Shown here: positions 21,936 through 33,700 of the stretch, piece by piece
Numbering within the stretch: position 1 is the first letter of the stretch
Layout of the letters: each line of letters opens with the position of its first letter
Assembly (NCBI GenBank): GCA_018894105.1
Contig: CM032118.1
Location: forward strand, 34,886,690-34,950,689
Direction of reading: 5' to 3'
Length of the DNA stretch: 64,000 bases
From: Jacaranda mimosifolia
Taxonomy: Eukaryota > Streptophyta > Magnoliopsida > Lamiales > Bignoniaceae
Position numbers and translations under genes: made by a program
The notes under the pieces: generated by a model
The model's database searches: none
Told to the model about the DNA's origin: nothing
Seen by the model: the letters and a program-made list of their open reading frames with translations, nothing else

Positions 21936-23648
21936 TGATGGTGATAATTAATGATTTTGATTGAAAAGACTATTTTGCCCTTGGGTTAAAGTAAAATACC
22001 TTAACAGGATGAGGATCTGTGTCTTTTTATTCGGGATCGAGTCAAAACCCGATAGAACTCAAATCGACTCGGGCCATGACCCGAATTAAGGGCCATCGAT
22101 TGATTCTAGATCTGATGAACAACAATTCACCACCTCGATCGATATGGTAAAGGACAACCAATGCCTATAGAATGGGGAAGTTGCATAATATCAAGTCATG
22201 TCATCTTTACCTAGGGGTGATTTGGGTTGGGTTGAAGTGGGGGTATAATATTAATTTTCTCAACCTGAACCCAACCCAACTCAACTTGATAACAACCTGA
22301 AAGTGCTCAACCCTAACTCAAACTGATTCGTTTTAGATCAGGTTTAGGTCGACCTGATTTTTAAAATAATTATTTTGAATATTTGTTTTAATTTTTAGAA
22401 AAAAAATTTTATTTTTATTTTTTTAATTTTATCTATTTTTAATTATTAATAAATTAAAATAGGAGTAAGGAGTTCTCATTATAACTTCACAAATGCACTC
22501 AAATAATTTTAATTGAACCATATAATATATTGATTTTTAGAACTTTTGTTCCTTTCATTTTCTAGTATATATCGACATCATAAAAATATTGAAATCACAA
22601 AAGGGTCTTATTTTTAAAAATATCATACTTTTTCAAGTTTTACTCACGCACTCTCTTTAATTTTTGGATATTGTGTGTCAATTAAATTGTCTCTTTTAAC
22701 TTTTTAAAATTAATGCCATTATTTTTTAACTTTATATTAATTCAATTAAGCAATACATAAATCAATAAAAATATATCATCAAGCAAATAAGTAAACAAAT
22801 ATTTTAATTACACACATAATTTATTATAAAAACTTGCTTAAGTTTGTTGAATTTTTTATAACCTCTCTATAGAAAGAATTCTTATCTATTTATATATACA
22901 AAATCTTGCATTATATAAGACCTAAGAAAAACTTTTAGGACAATTCAGTAGTTAAATCAACTCTTTACGATACAAATTTTATGTCCATTTGAATACAAAA
23001 ATAACCATTATATGTAATTAAAAATTACAATAATCCATCCTATATGGTTGTGAAATAAATAAGACCGAAAATACCAAAGAAGTAATTTTAATATTGCTAA
23101 AGTTCAAAATTCCGAGTTTTATTTTGTTATTTTATATTTTTACTCCCCAAAAAATTTAAATTTTATTTGTTTAATTTGGATTGGGTCGAGTTGGTTCAGG
23201 TGGATTTAGTTGTCGTGTGACCCACAATCAAATTTTGGGTTGTTCATGTAACCTGAAATTCAACCCAACCCAACCTATTTTCTTCTAGTTCTTATTCGTG
23301 TCAACCTTATTGGACCCAGACCCAAGATGGGTCAATCCAAACCTAATTTTTTCGTGTCGAGTTATCATGTCGTGTTGAAAATTGCCACCCCTATCTTTAC
23401 CTATCTTTTACTTGAATTCTTAACTTTACATTTGAGCTCTCGTTTGATCACCTCAGCAACACACTAATTTAGGCATCAGAGGACTTTAGCTGAGGGCAAT
23501 CTCAATTAGCCTAACATGTACTCTTGTGGTTAGGGTAGAGATCCAAACCACTTGTGCGGAGCACGATCCGGGTTGAGGTCGAGATCGAGCAGGGACTATT
23601 TGGGAAAATTGAGTTCGAGATTTGGACCCAAGATCCCGAGTCGCATCA
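21936..23648 (+). repeat. Tat-type element, 5' LTR (split by hAT)
   Basis: Positions 21936-22211 and 23402-23648 together match the right LTR. The interruption at 22212-23401 is the hAT element plus one copy of its target duplication. Confidence 0.87.
22212..23393. mobile_element. Non-autonomous hAT element, 1182 bp
   Basis: The ends are TAGGGGTG... and ...CACCCCTA, an 8-bp terminal inverted repeat. They are flanked by a perfect 8-bp target duplication TCTTTACC at 22204-22211 and 23394-23401. Eight-base duplications are typical of the hAT superfamily. The unoccupied site is visible in the partner LTR near 26200, which proves insertion. Subterminal zones are full of GGGTTGGGTT and AACCCAACCC words; the middle is AT-rich and has no transposase. 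It therefore needed a transposase from elsewhere. Confidence 0.92.
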
Positions 23649-25697
23649 ATTTGCGCTGTCTGTGGGAAGTCTGATTTGATTCACCAGCAGTAAGAGCAAA
23701 TAGCTAGTTATGGATAAAACTTTGGGATGAACGATGGACACTCATATCCCCATATCGTTGATATCCCCATCTCACCTACATCCCCCACTATACCCGCCAT
23801 TATAATACCTCAAAAGACCCAAGTAGAAATGGGACGGGGGCATTGGCATAAGACCCTAGTGAAGCTCAAATCGTGCAATTAAGTAGAGGGGATCTAGAGT
23901 GGTTGGTCTTTGAGATGAGCCAAAGGTTTTAGGAGGAGCAAGAACGCAGAGCCCGAGCTGCAGCAATAGCTCCCATTCAGGTGGCTTCATCTCCAGTGAA
24001 TAGACCCCTACTCCAGGATAGAAGATCGGGTCCCTCGTTGGCTGAAGGTAAGCAAGGGTTAAAGATTTCAAGAGGTGTGGAAATGGCGAATTCAGATGAG
24101 GTGGGAAGCAAGGCTGCTCGACAGCCAAGTTACTCGCCTAATGTTTACAGAAGAAAACCACCAACACTGAACCGAGATGATCTCACTCATAAGTGACCCC
24201 AGTATTCACTTTCAAGAGAAGAAGTCAATGAGATTAGTGACTAGGTTGAACAGTTGAGTAGGAAGATAGATGAGTTCAGGAAGAAAGGGACCACGGTACA
24301 GCAAAAAAAAGAACTCATCATTTTCTGGCTAAATATTAGCCGAATCTGTAGCTTCACATTTTAAGCTCCTTGATTTGCCAAAATATGATAGAAGCAAGGA
24401 CCTACAGGAACATATGACCGCCTTTGAGAATATCATGAACCCGTATGGGAAGTTTGATGCTATAAATGCCAGGATCTTTGTGGCGACACTAAGTGGAAGA
24501 GCTCAGGAGTGGTTTATGGGGCATGTTCCTGGGACAATTGTGTTGTATGACCAGCTCTTAAGGAAATTCTTATACAAGCTCACCAGTAAGAAGAAGGCTA
24601 AGAGGTCTGTTACTTACCTATTCACCATGTGGTGAGGGAAGATGAGACCTTGAGAGGGTTTATGAATAGGTTCAATAACAAGATGCTCGAGGTGCAGGAC
24701 CTGCATATTGACATGATAACAAGCATTCTTATCCATGGGCTCAAAAAAAGACCCCTAGCCTCGGCTCTCGCTAGAGAACCCCATGGGGATATGGAACAAC
24801 TAATGAAGGTAGCCCAATGTTACATCCACGAAAAAGAGGTCATTGACATGAAGGATTACGAGTGGACCAAAAACGCCCCCTGCAGAACTGAAAAGATCAG
24901 GGACCTCCCAAGTCTAGATCTGAAAAAGATTGCCATCGTTCCCCACCAGGAAGTATAACCATTACGCCTTACTTTATACCACGAGGTCCCATGTGCTCAT
25001 GGCCATAGAGGGGTCAAATATATTGCAATGGTCGAGAAAGATGCAAGATACTCCGGCAAGGGAGAACTCGAACAAATATTGTAGCTTCCATAAAGATCGT
25101 GGACATGATACTGAGGATTGTATTCAGATAAAGGATGAAGTAGAAAGGCTCATCAAGCAGGGATACCTGAAGGAATTTATTACCATAGAAAGCGGGTCCA
25201 AGATGCAAGAACTTGGAGGGAAACATGAAAAGAGGAGGAACCAATCTCGAAGCAAATCCTGCAGTAGAGAGAAAAAGGCCAGGGAAATTACGGATGACCT
25301 CGTAGGGGATAACTTGCCACGAAGGGGGGTCATACACATGATAGCGGGGGGTCTAACCTCAAGAGATTCTCATACATGTCAGAAGAAAGCTAGTCCAATA
25401 CTAAATATTGCTGATCAGTCTACTATCACTTTCGATCGCAGGGACTCACAAGGGATTGTGCGGCCGTAGAACGATCCCATGGTCATTAGGATGGACATAG
25501 CTAATTACTCAATTCATAAGGTATTGGTAGATAATGGGAGTTCAGTTGATATCATATTTTTAGAGGTCTTGAAAAAGATGGAGCTCTCGATCACAAAGGT
25601 CACACCTATGTATACTCCCCTAACGAAATTTGGAGGAGCTGAGGTCAAGCTGATTGGGACTATAGACCTCCTAGTCTTTCTAGAAATAGAACCCTGA
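23649..25697 (+). pseudogene. Tat-type gag-protease, broken
   Basis: After a leader, 23981-24196 encodes a low-complexity N-terminal part. The gag core is at 24375-24800 (KYDRSKDLQEHMTAFE, then DETLRGFMNRFNNKMLEV). A zinc-knuckle-like motif CSFHKDRGHDTEDC lies near 25080-25130. An RS-rich link and GVIHMIAGG follow. The aspartic protease has VLVDNGSSVDIIF near 25520-25560, where the D-N-G-S active site is intact. The frame is broken near 24200 and 24635, and by an in-frame TAG at 25467-25469 that looks like CAG to TAG. Assignment to the Tat lineage rests on the gag core and the HxDxGHDTExC motif. Sequence at 25698-25917 has no RT domain. Confidence 0.82.
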
Positions 25698-25917
25698 TGA
25701 AGGACGCTCATGCTAAAATTCTTAGTAGTGGGGATGCACTATGGTATTTATAGATGAGTGGACGTGATGGCTCATCTCTCGAGGAAGCATCAATGGTCAA
25801 GATTGGCAACGCCTAGTCAGACAATTAAGGATGTTCAGCGCCTACTTTCCATAGTGTATAGGCTCATTCCCCCAAGCAGCGAAAATAACCAATACACTTG
25901 GAAAGTAGGAGACTTAA

Positions 25918-26456
25918 TGATAGTGATAATTAATGATTCCAGTTGAAAAGACTATTTTGCCCCTAGGTTAAAGCAAAATACCTTAATATGATGAGGATTT
26001 GGGTCTTTTTATTCGAGTCGGGTCAAGACCCGATAGAACTCGAACCAACTCGGGCTATGACCCAAATTAAGGACCCTCGATCGATTTCAAATATGATGAA
26101 CATCAGTTTGCCACCTCAATCCGTACAGTAAAGGACAACCAATGCCTATAAAATAGAGAAGTTGCATAGTATTAGGTCATGTCATCTTTAGGTCATGTCA
26201 TCTTTACCCATCTTTCAATTGAATTCTTAACTTTGCATTTGAACTCTCATTTGATCACCTCAGCAACACACTAACTTAAGCACCAGAGGGCCTTAACTGA
26301 GGGCGATCTCGGCTAGCCTAACGTGTACTCTTGTGGTAAGGTTAGAGAGCCAAATCAGTTGTGTGGAGCGCAATCCGAGTCGAGGTCGAGATCGAGAGCA
26401 GGGACTATTCGGAAAATTGAGTTCGAGATCTAGACCTAAGATCTCGAGCCGCATCA
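25918..26456 (+). repeat. Tat-type element, 3' LTR
   Basis: A 539-bp LTR, the partner of 21936-23648. It shows the empty site of the hAT insertion and a private 16-bp tandem duplication. Confidence 0.87.
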
Positions 26457-28918
26457 GGTTCGATGGGAGTCGTATTTATCAGATAAATCTCTACCTTTCA
26501 TAATGTGAAAGAAAAGTATGAGTTAATTAGATACGAGATTGATCAAAATAAATAAATAAATAAAGAAAAATATCCATTAAAATAATTAAATATCAAATAA
26601 AATAATCTTAAAAGAAGTTCGCGATTGAACTATCGACCTCTTTATTAGTATTTTAATATGTACACATTTTGAGTCCCGAATGTGGAGGTACCATTAGTTT
26701 ATTTGTATTTTTTTTATCTTATTTGTTTATTTTCTTGTTCATATTTTTAGTAGTTTTTTTAAATTAATTATTTAACAAAAAACTTAAAACAGAACTTACA
26801 AAGTATTTAGGAAAAGGTTTTACAGTAAAATATTATATTCAATATTTTATTTTAGTCTTAAAAATCCTTGACTTAATTTCATGACTCGAGACATTTTGTA
26901 AAACATAGCACATTAATGTAATAAAATTAATTAAGTAATAGAATATAATAAAATTTTTAGTTATTTCATATTAATTGACTAATTATGTCACGAAGAGTAG
27001 ATAGTAAAAACGAATTAAAAGGTTCAATCAATTAATTAATAAATAAATAAAAACATTGGAGAGCCCACTTGATTAAGCTCATCAATTGTTACGGTCATTA
27101 GAATCTACAAAAGATATTAGTGACCATTCGAGTAATTTGCAAAAACAAAATCCAAAAAGACAAATACAAAGTTGAGAAATAAAAAAACAATGAAGTGTAA
27201 TATAAAAAATTCCCGAAATCTACCCAAAACAACAAATTAATAACAAAAAACCCTGACTCTAAGAAAAGAATCGAAGAGAGAGAAACACTAACCTAAACAA
27301 GCAAACCAAACCACAGAGATTTTAGAAGACAAATAAAAAAAGAAGAAACTAATTAAAAGTGCATACAAAACAAACCATAGTAAACAAAAAACTGCTAGAT
27401 TTAAGAAGAAAAGAGTAGGAAAAATAAAAAAATAACTTATCTTGTGGCCAACAATTCTTGAGCAATTGTAGACACGCGGTGTACATGCAAAGTCGGATGG
27501 TTCAAAAAGAAATGAAGAACCCATCTCCTCCTTGAGACACCCCGCTGTAGTCTTTCTTGCACACCTCTAGAGAAAGAATGATAACACTATCAAATCAACC
27601 CAAAAGAACTTTAAAACAAATAAAAGTGCAAAAAGACCACAAAACACGTTTTTGAAAAATACCTAGAGCAAAGTGACAAATACTCACGAAACAATACCGT
27701 TTTTCAGCAACTCCTTTTTTTTTTTTAAAAAAAAGGAAAACTAAACAAAACAATTTTTATATAATGAAGTATTATATAGTAGGACACAGCTTCAATCAAA
27801 ACCACCACTCCACGAAAACAAAGTACACCAAACTAAATGTGGGCCAACAAGCAAAACCTAAAAACCAAACATAGGAACAACCCTAGCAGCAGAACGCACA
27901 AGCGAAAAAAGCAGAATGACACCAATGCGGCACCGTTTTGCAGGCAGCAAAAAAAATAAACAAATAAAAATGAGAAGGCGCTAGAAACATTATTCACACG
28001 GGCTTCGGCGCTATATAATATGGTAATACAGGTATATATGTTATTGATATGTACATATATTAATTAATTCTTATTTTTCTTCCACCTTAGAGCTCGGTGC
28101 ATCTAATTTAATCACATTAAAGGCCAGTTCCCATCTTCAGCATTGTATAAGAAAAACCACCTTCAGAGAGTTTTCACTTACTGCCCCTCAACTGAAAGAT
28201 AACAAAAGAAAAGTATCCGACAAGAATAAACAAAAAACATGATATCTAAATTAAAGAAACACTTGGTTGCGCACTAATTATACCAGCAATCACGGCACAA
28301 CCTGTGCATGTGTGCTTAAACTTTTTTGTTGTACAGATAACCTTATTAATTATTTTTCCATAGTTTAATATTTTTTAATTATTTCTTTATGATAAATAAA
28401 GAAAAAAACAATTCAATATTAAAAGAAAAGAACAATAGGAGAGAAAATTTTTGGAAAAAAGAAGAGGAAAAAACTACTTTAACATTATCTAATTAAATAG
28501 GATTAATTATAGAATACACGAAAAGATACATCATAATAGACTGATAGTTACTTTAAACACCTCCCACTTTATACAGCAGATAGAAATAGAAGCTGATGGT
28601 ACAGAGAGTATTCTTTGAGTTGCAAGGGAAGATGTAATTAGGAAAAAACGACAGAAAAGATAAGAGTGATCTTATCTGGTGTTTGAACTTTGAAGTGGCG
28701 TGATGGAAACGTCAAAAAGTGAGGAATATTATTACGGTCCAGCCATTCGGCTTTACTATTTCTTGCAGTGCTCCGCAGCGTGGGCCAAATTGGACATTAG
28801 TGATGCAGCAGTACGACATAGTGCCTCACTTGTTTCACGAAAGAAGTGTGATTTCTACTTCATACCGATCGATTAGCACAGTTCTAGAAAACTAGAGAGA
28901 CATAAAATGATAGGCTAT
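26457..28918. other. Gene-free AT-rich DNA
   Basis: No credible gene, RNA or transposon end was found. The stretch is A-rich on the plus strand with scattered short repeats. Open frames here (for example 27288-27524 minus) lack any recognisable domain. Confidence 0.55.
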
Positions 28919-28949
28919 GCTTGCTTGTGAGAATTTCTCACAAGCAAGC
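28919..28949. repeat. Perfect 14-bp palindrome, 3-nt spacer
   Basis: GCTTGCTTGTGAGA, then ATT, then its exact reverse complement. It lies at the left edge of the AT-rich repeat block and shares the word TTGTGAG with that block's edge repeats. Confidence 0.95.
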
Positions 28950-28976
28950 CCTCAAAACAAATAAATTCTTCCAAGT

Positions 28977-30807
28977 GTGTGATTGCTTGTGTAAAAAAAA
29001 ATTCACTTCACAAAAATTTTCTCAAAAATTTTTCCTCTCCTCTTTGAAAATTTTTCCCTCCTCACAAAAAATTCTTACAAACAATCACTCTCACCTATCA
29101 CATCAACTATAATTATTACACTTTTACCTCACAAACAATTATTCTCTCATAACATATATTTATATTTACCCATAATATTTTTATATTAAATAATTTTTTT
29201 CATAATATAATTATTTACATGTATATATTAACATTTAAATGAAATTATATCATAATATGTAGATATAATTGCACATAATATTTTTATATTAAAATATTAT
29301 TGTTTTCTTAAGATAGTTATTTTGATGTATTTTCATAGTGTGTAATTATATCTATACGTAATATTTAATATTTAAACAAAATTATTTTTGTAATAAATAA
29401 TTATAGTTACAAGTAATATTTTTATATTTAAATATAATTATTTTGATAATATAATTATTCACACATTTTTAATATTTTATAATATTATTTTCATAATATA
29501 TAATTATATTTACACATAAAAATTACATTTATATTTTAATATTTACATAAAATTATTTTCCTAATACATAATTATATTTTCACATAATGTTTTATTATTA
29601 AAAAAACAAATTTCATAATAAACAATTATATTTACACATAAAATTTTAATATATTTAAATAAAATTATTATCATATTATATAATTATATTTAGACATTAT
29701 ATTGTATTATTTAAATAAAATTTATATCATATTATATAATTATATCTAACATTTATATATTATATATTATAAATAATAATACGAATATATTAAATTTCAT
29801 TTTTATAAAGAAATAAGAACTATTGTTTGACTAGTTAAAAAATAATAGTATTTTAAATATAGTTAAGGAATTTATAGTACACATTTAATACTTAATATAT
29901 GATTAAATATTTTATATATATTTCATGAATATGCATAAAGAATATATATTTAATATGCATATATATATAATTTAATAACTAAATAACAACATGTTAATGG
30001 ATAAATTATAGTACAATTTTAAAATAAATATTTAATGAATATGTAGTATATATTTAATATTTAATATAGTTAATTAATTTGTCCATTATATGTAATATTT
30101 AATATATGTTGTGATATTTAATATATATTTAATCGATATACATAAAGAATTTATTTTTAATATATATTAATAAATAAATAATTAATGTTTAACGGAAAAT
30201 ATATAAATATATTAAATATATTTAACGAATATTTAGTATATATGCAATATTTACATTATTATTAAATACTTAATATATGTTTATTGAATATACATTAATA
30301 TATTATATTCATATTCAATATATAAATTATTAAATTCTCACAGAAAATTTACAAATTTTAATCAAATAAAATAATAAATTTATTCAATATTATATTTTAT
30401 TATAATATACGGAATATTTTAGATAATAATAAATCAATGTTAATTTATTCTACAATATTGTATATATAAATAATATATAAATTTGCTTACATAAAAAAAA
30501 ACTCACAACCAATCACCATCTCTTAAAATTTTCTCATAAAAATTCTCATAATCAATTACTATTTCACAAATTTCACTCAAAAAAATCTCACAACCAAACA
30601 CATTCTCACAACTTTTTTCTCACAAAAATTCTCACAAACAATCACCACCTCATTTTCTCTCACCTGTCACATCAATTGTAATCATTACATTTTTACCTCA
30701 TAAACAATCGCTATCTCATAAAAGAATTTTCTATCTCACAAACAAAAAAATCTCAGTATTTTCTCTAAAAAATAAAAAATGAAAAATAAAAACACAAACA
30801 ATCACAC
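28977..30807. mobile_element. Putative AT-rich terminal-repeat element
   Basis: The left edge GTGTGATTGCTTGTGT and the right edge (reverse strand) GTGTGATTGTTTGTGT form a 16-bp inverted repeat with one mismatch. Inside these edges, about 80 bp at 29068-29150 (ATTCTTACAAACAATCACTC onward) recurs in direct orientation at 30631-30713. The core 29150-30490 is almost pure A/T. No transposase and no clear target duplication were found. It may be a MITE-like or foldback element, or an expanded satellite; the mobile-element call is an inference. Confidence 0.4.
29155..29770. repeat. Degenerate AT minisatellite, about 50-60 bp period
   Basis: The phrase ACATAATATTTTTATATT and close variants recur about every 50-60 bp (near 29169, 29272, 29411, 29513, 29581, 29635, 29693). 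Each is followed by AAATTATTTTCATAATAT-like words. A second repetitive zone with ATTTAATGAATAT words follows at about 29880-30330. Confidence 0.65.
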
Positions 30808-30847
30808 CCATATTTTTCTTTCTTTTGTGAGTTTATCTTATTACGAG

Positions 30848-30853
30848 TATAAA
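30848..30853 (+). promoter_or_regulatory. Possible TATA box of the CYP96A-like gene
   Basis: TATAAA lies 235 bp before the start codon, just outside the AT-rich block. No closer TATA-like word stands out. The transcription start is unknown, so this is only a candidate. Confidence 0.2.
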
Positions 30854-31082
30854 CCCAAAGCTTGTACTACAGAGGATCTTATCAAGTGTTTGATTTTAAA
30901 AATCATAACGAATCTCTTCAACGTCTGTCGAGTCACATCGGCTTAAACGGAGTCACTCTAGTTCCCTAGTGTCATTGGTCTGGGAGATAGTGATGCCACA
31001 ATAAATCAGAAACCTGTTTTTGACTTTTTGCAAGGCAAGAAATTGCAATTAGACAGAAACAGAGGAATCCCACTGCGCTGTA

Positions 31083-32588
31083 ATGGCCATCTCCGGATAT
31101 CCTGAGATTTTCTTGTTTATCCTCACTGTAATTTTCCTTCGTCTCTGGAGAAGTAAAAGCAAGAAAAGAAGTTCGGTGCCTAGGAATTGGCCACTGGTTG
31201 GGATGCTGCCTGCGATTCTTCAAAATTGTCATCGGATCCATGATTATGCAACGGAAATTTTGAGTGAATGTGGTGGCACTTTTGAGATCAAAGGTCCCTG
31301 GTTTTGCAACATGGATATGTTGATTACTAGTGATCCTGCCAATATGCACCATATTTTCAGCAGAAATTTCTCAAACTATCCAAAGGGTCCTGAGTACAGG
31401 AAGATTTTCGAAATCTTGGGAGATGGGATCTTCAATGCTGATTTTGAATTGTGGGAGCTTCACAGGAGGACGACTCTTGCATTCATGAGTCATGTGAAGT
31501 TCTACACTTTGTTGGAGAGGGCTGTTTGGCAGAAGGTCGAAACTGGGCTCCTACCTGTTCTTGACCATTTCTTGAAACAAGGGATTGAGGCTGATTTGCA
31601 AGACATTTTCCAGAGATTCACTTTCGATAGTATCTGTAAATTGGTGTTGGACTATGATCCTTGCAGCCTGTGTGTCAACTTGCCTTATATTCCATGTGAG
31701 AAGGCGTTTAATGATGTCATTGAAGCCCTGTTGTATAGGCATGTGCTCCCTGAGAGCATTTGGAAGCTGCAAAAATGGCTGGAAATTGGTAAAGAGAAGA
31801 AGCTCATCCAAGCTTGGAAGGCCTTTGACGAATTCATATATCCGTGTATCCCTTCGAAGCAGGGGCAGCAAAATGATGATTTCAACCTGTTAACAGCTTT
31901 TAGAAGGGCATATGAAGAAAAGAATGGTTCTCCAAGTGATTCAAGGGACTTTCTGAGGGACACTGCGTTAAGTTTGATGCTTGCAGGTAGAGATACCACA
32001 AGCACTTGTCTCACATGGCTTTTCTGGCTAATTGCTAAAAACCCATTAACGGAAATCAAGATCCGAGAAGAGATTGAAAGGGAATTGGACCTAAAGGAGG
32101 ATAAGAAATGGAGGTTCTTCAATGTAGAAGAGTCCTGCAAGCTAACATATCTCCATGGAGCTTTGTGCGAGTCTCTCAGGCTTTTCCCTCCAGTGGCTTT
32201 GGAGCACAAAGCTCCTATTCAACCTGATAATCTGCCGAGTGGTAATTGCCTACAACAAAATACAAAAGTAATAGTTTCTTTCTACTCAACAGGAAGAATA
32301 GAGGCCATATGGGGAAATGATTGCTTAGAATTCAAGCCTGAGAGATGGATTTCACCTAGAGGAGGAATCAAGCATGAACCATCCTATAAGTTCCCAGCAT
32401 TTAACGCCGGGCCAAGAACCTGTCTGGGTAAAGAAATGGCTTTCATCCAAATGAAAATGGTTGCTGCCACAATTATATATCATTACAACATTAAACTTGT
32501 GGACGGTCATCCAGTGTCTCCTCGTGACTCTATCATACTTCAAGCCAAACATGGATTGAGGGTCAGGTTGTTCAAAAGAAATGTCTAA
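31083..32588 (+). CDS. Cytochrome P450, CYP96A-like (alkane/fatty-acid hydroxylase)
   Basis: An intact, intronless 501-codon gene of normal length for the CYP96 family. Residues 1-22 form a hydrophobic ER anchor, followed by a basic stretch (RSKSKKRSS) and the hinge PRNWPLVG. Conserved parts are the CYP86-clan stretch FSNYPKGPEYRKIFEILGDG (96-115), the I-helix AGRDTT (301-306), the ExxR motif ESLR (363-366), KPERW (418-422) and the haem loop FNAGPRTCLG with Cys447 as ligand. The family oxidises long-chain aliphatic substrates. Arabidopsis CYP96A15 is the mid-chain alkane hydroxylase of cuticular wax, whereas CYP96T of Amaryllidaceae does phenol coupling, so substrate cannot be read from sequence. 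The ATG at 31083 puts the anchor at the N-terminus. All motifs are intact, so it is probably functional. It is the only host gene in the window, between transposons 275 bp upstream and 343 bp downstream. Confidence 0.95.
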   Translation: MAISGYPEIFLFILTVIFLRLWRSKSKKRSSVPRNWPLVGMLPAILQNCHRIHDYATEILSECGGTFEIKGPWFCNMDMLITSDPANMHHIFSRNFSNYPKGPEYRKIFEILGDGIFNADFELWELHRRTTLAFMSHVKFYTLLERAVWQKVETGLLPVLDHFLKQGIEADLQDIFQRFTFDSICKLVLDYDPCSLCVNLPYIPCEKAFNDVIEALLYRHVLPESIWKLQKWLEIGKEKKLIQAWKAFDEFIYPCIPSKQGQQNDDFNLLTAFRRAYEEKNGSPSDSRDFLRDTALSLMLAGRDTTSTCLTWLFWLIAKNPLTEIKIREEIERELDLKEDKKWRFFNVEESCKLTYLHGALCESLRLFPPVALEHKAPIQPDNLPSGNCLQQNTKVIVSFYSTGRIEAIWGNDCLEFKPERWISPRGGIKHEPSYKFPAFNAGPRTCLGKEMAFIQMKMVAATIIYHYNIKLVDGHPVSPRDSIILQAKHGLRVRLFKRNV

Positions 32589-32615
32589 ATAGTGAATGGA
32601 AAGCTTTGAGGTTGT

Positions 32616-32621
32616 AATAAA
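32616..32621 (+). terminator. Polyadenylation signal AATAAA
   Basis: AATAAA lies 28 bp after the P450 stop codon, with T-rich sequence following within 60 bp. It is a plausible near-upstream element for the P450 transcript. Confidence 0.45.
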
Positions 32622-33269
32622 ACAATGACTGAGAATGTGATTCCAGTGATTCTATATTTCACTTTAATAATCGTAGTCATTATATGTAATGAAATACAGA
32701 TATGTCTCTGGTTTAAATTTTGGTTTCCCCACTAACCTTACTTATTCTCATTCATTTTGCTTGTTTAACTTTATTTCGCTGTTCACTGCTATTTCAATGG
32801 CCCAATTAAGGTTCTCGAATATAAGTAATCCAAAACACTGCTATGAGACGATTATGGACTGATGACCATATTGTTGAATCAGTCCTCAAATTTGTTCTAA
32901 AGTTAAAGCCATTTCTTATAGACATGTATGAGACGAAAAAAATTTAATATTAGTGATAGAATAATAAATAAATATGTAAAAACCATCACTAATGATATAT
33001 ATTAAATGACAATATATAGTTTTTATTTTGTTACTAATAATAATTTTTCAGGGACAACAGTTTTATTTGCCGCAAAATGACTCAATAATGACAAAAAAAT
33101 AATGTTTTAAATTGTCAGTGTTGATTTGTAATACTTTTATAGTGACAACTTTTTAGTGGCAATAATAAAAATTATCATTATAATTTGTAAATAAGATTTT
33201 TGTTGTTACTAGGTTGTCATCATATGTGTTTAATTTCATTAATTCACTAAAAAAAAATTTCAATTTATC

Positions 33270-33700
33270 GGGGGTTTTAAACCCTCATAATACCTTTAGG
33301 GAGGGTTCCCCAAATCCTGCAGTTATATATCCTGCTAATTCCTAGCGGGAGTTTTTGACCAACCACCATTACAACTCCTACTAATAATTAAGAGAATTTG
33401 TGGGGGTTTATTTTTATTTAGCAGTGGTTGAGAAACCCCCACTATTATTTAAACGTATTATTTCATATAATTTTAGTGGGGGTTTTAAACCTTACTATTA
33501 TTTAAATATATGATTTCATATAATATTAGTGGGGGTTTTATTAAAAAAAATTACTTCATATATTTTAGTTGGGGTTTTTTAACCCCAGCTATTATTATTC
33601 TTTGTAATTTTAGCGACAACTTGAAACCCTCACCATTATTATAATGTAATAATTTTTAGAATTTTAACTTGAGTTTTAAACCCCCACTATTATTAAAATG
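33270..33700. repeat. CACTA subterminal repeats (left end)
   Basis: Repeated GTGGGGGTTT-AAACCCCCACTATTATT words near 33399, 33476, 33530, 33571 and 33640, separated by AT-rich spacers. The right end carries the same words near 46336 and 46391. They probably bind the element's own TNPA-like protein. Confidence 0.8.

Larger units (their letters stand above)
21936..26456 (+). mobile_element. Tat-type Ty3/gypsy element, gag-protease only
   Basis: A plus-strand LTR element. The left LTR (21936-23648) and right LTR (25918-26456, 539 bp) both run TGAT(A/G)GTGATAATTAATG...CGCATCA. Once the hAT insertion and one target copy are removed, the left LTR is about 523 bp. Flanks GGTTT and GGTTC fit a 5-bp target duplication with one change. 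After the left LTR comes TTTGCGCTGTCTGTGGG, the primer-site region typical of many plant Ty3/gypsy elements. The interior (2.27 kb) codes gag and protease and then stops; reverse transcriptase, RNase H and integrase are absent. The right LTR has a 16-bp tandem duplication (AGGTCATGTCATCTTT) near 26171-26203. Confidence 0.85.

Noticed and set aside
27288..27524. Hydrophobic 78-codon frame that could suggest a membrane protein
   Set aside because: Its Phe/Leu-rich composition comes from A-rich DNA read in reverse, with no start context or homologue known to me.
31551..32209. Antisense and out-of-frame open frames of 100-174 codons
   Set aside because: They are shadows of the P450 coding sequence, whose own frame carries every family motif.
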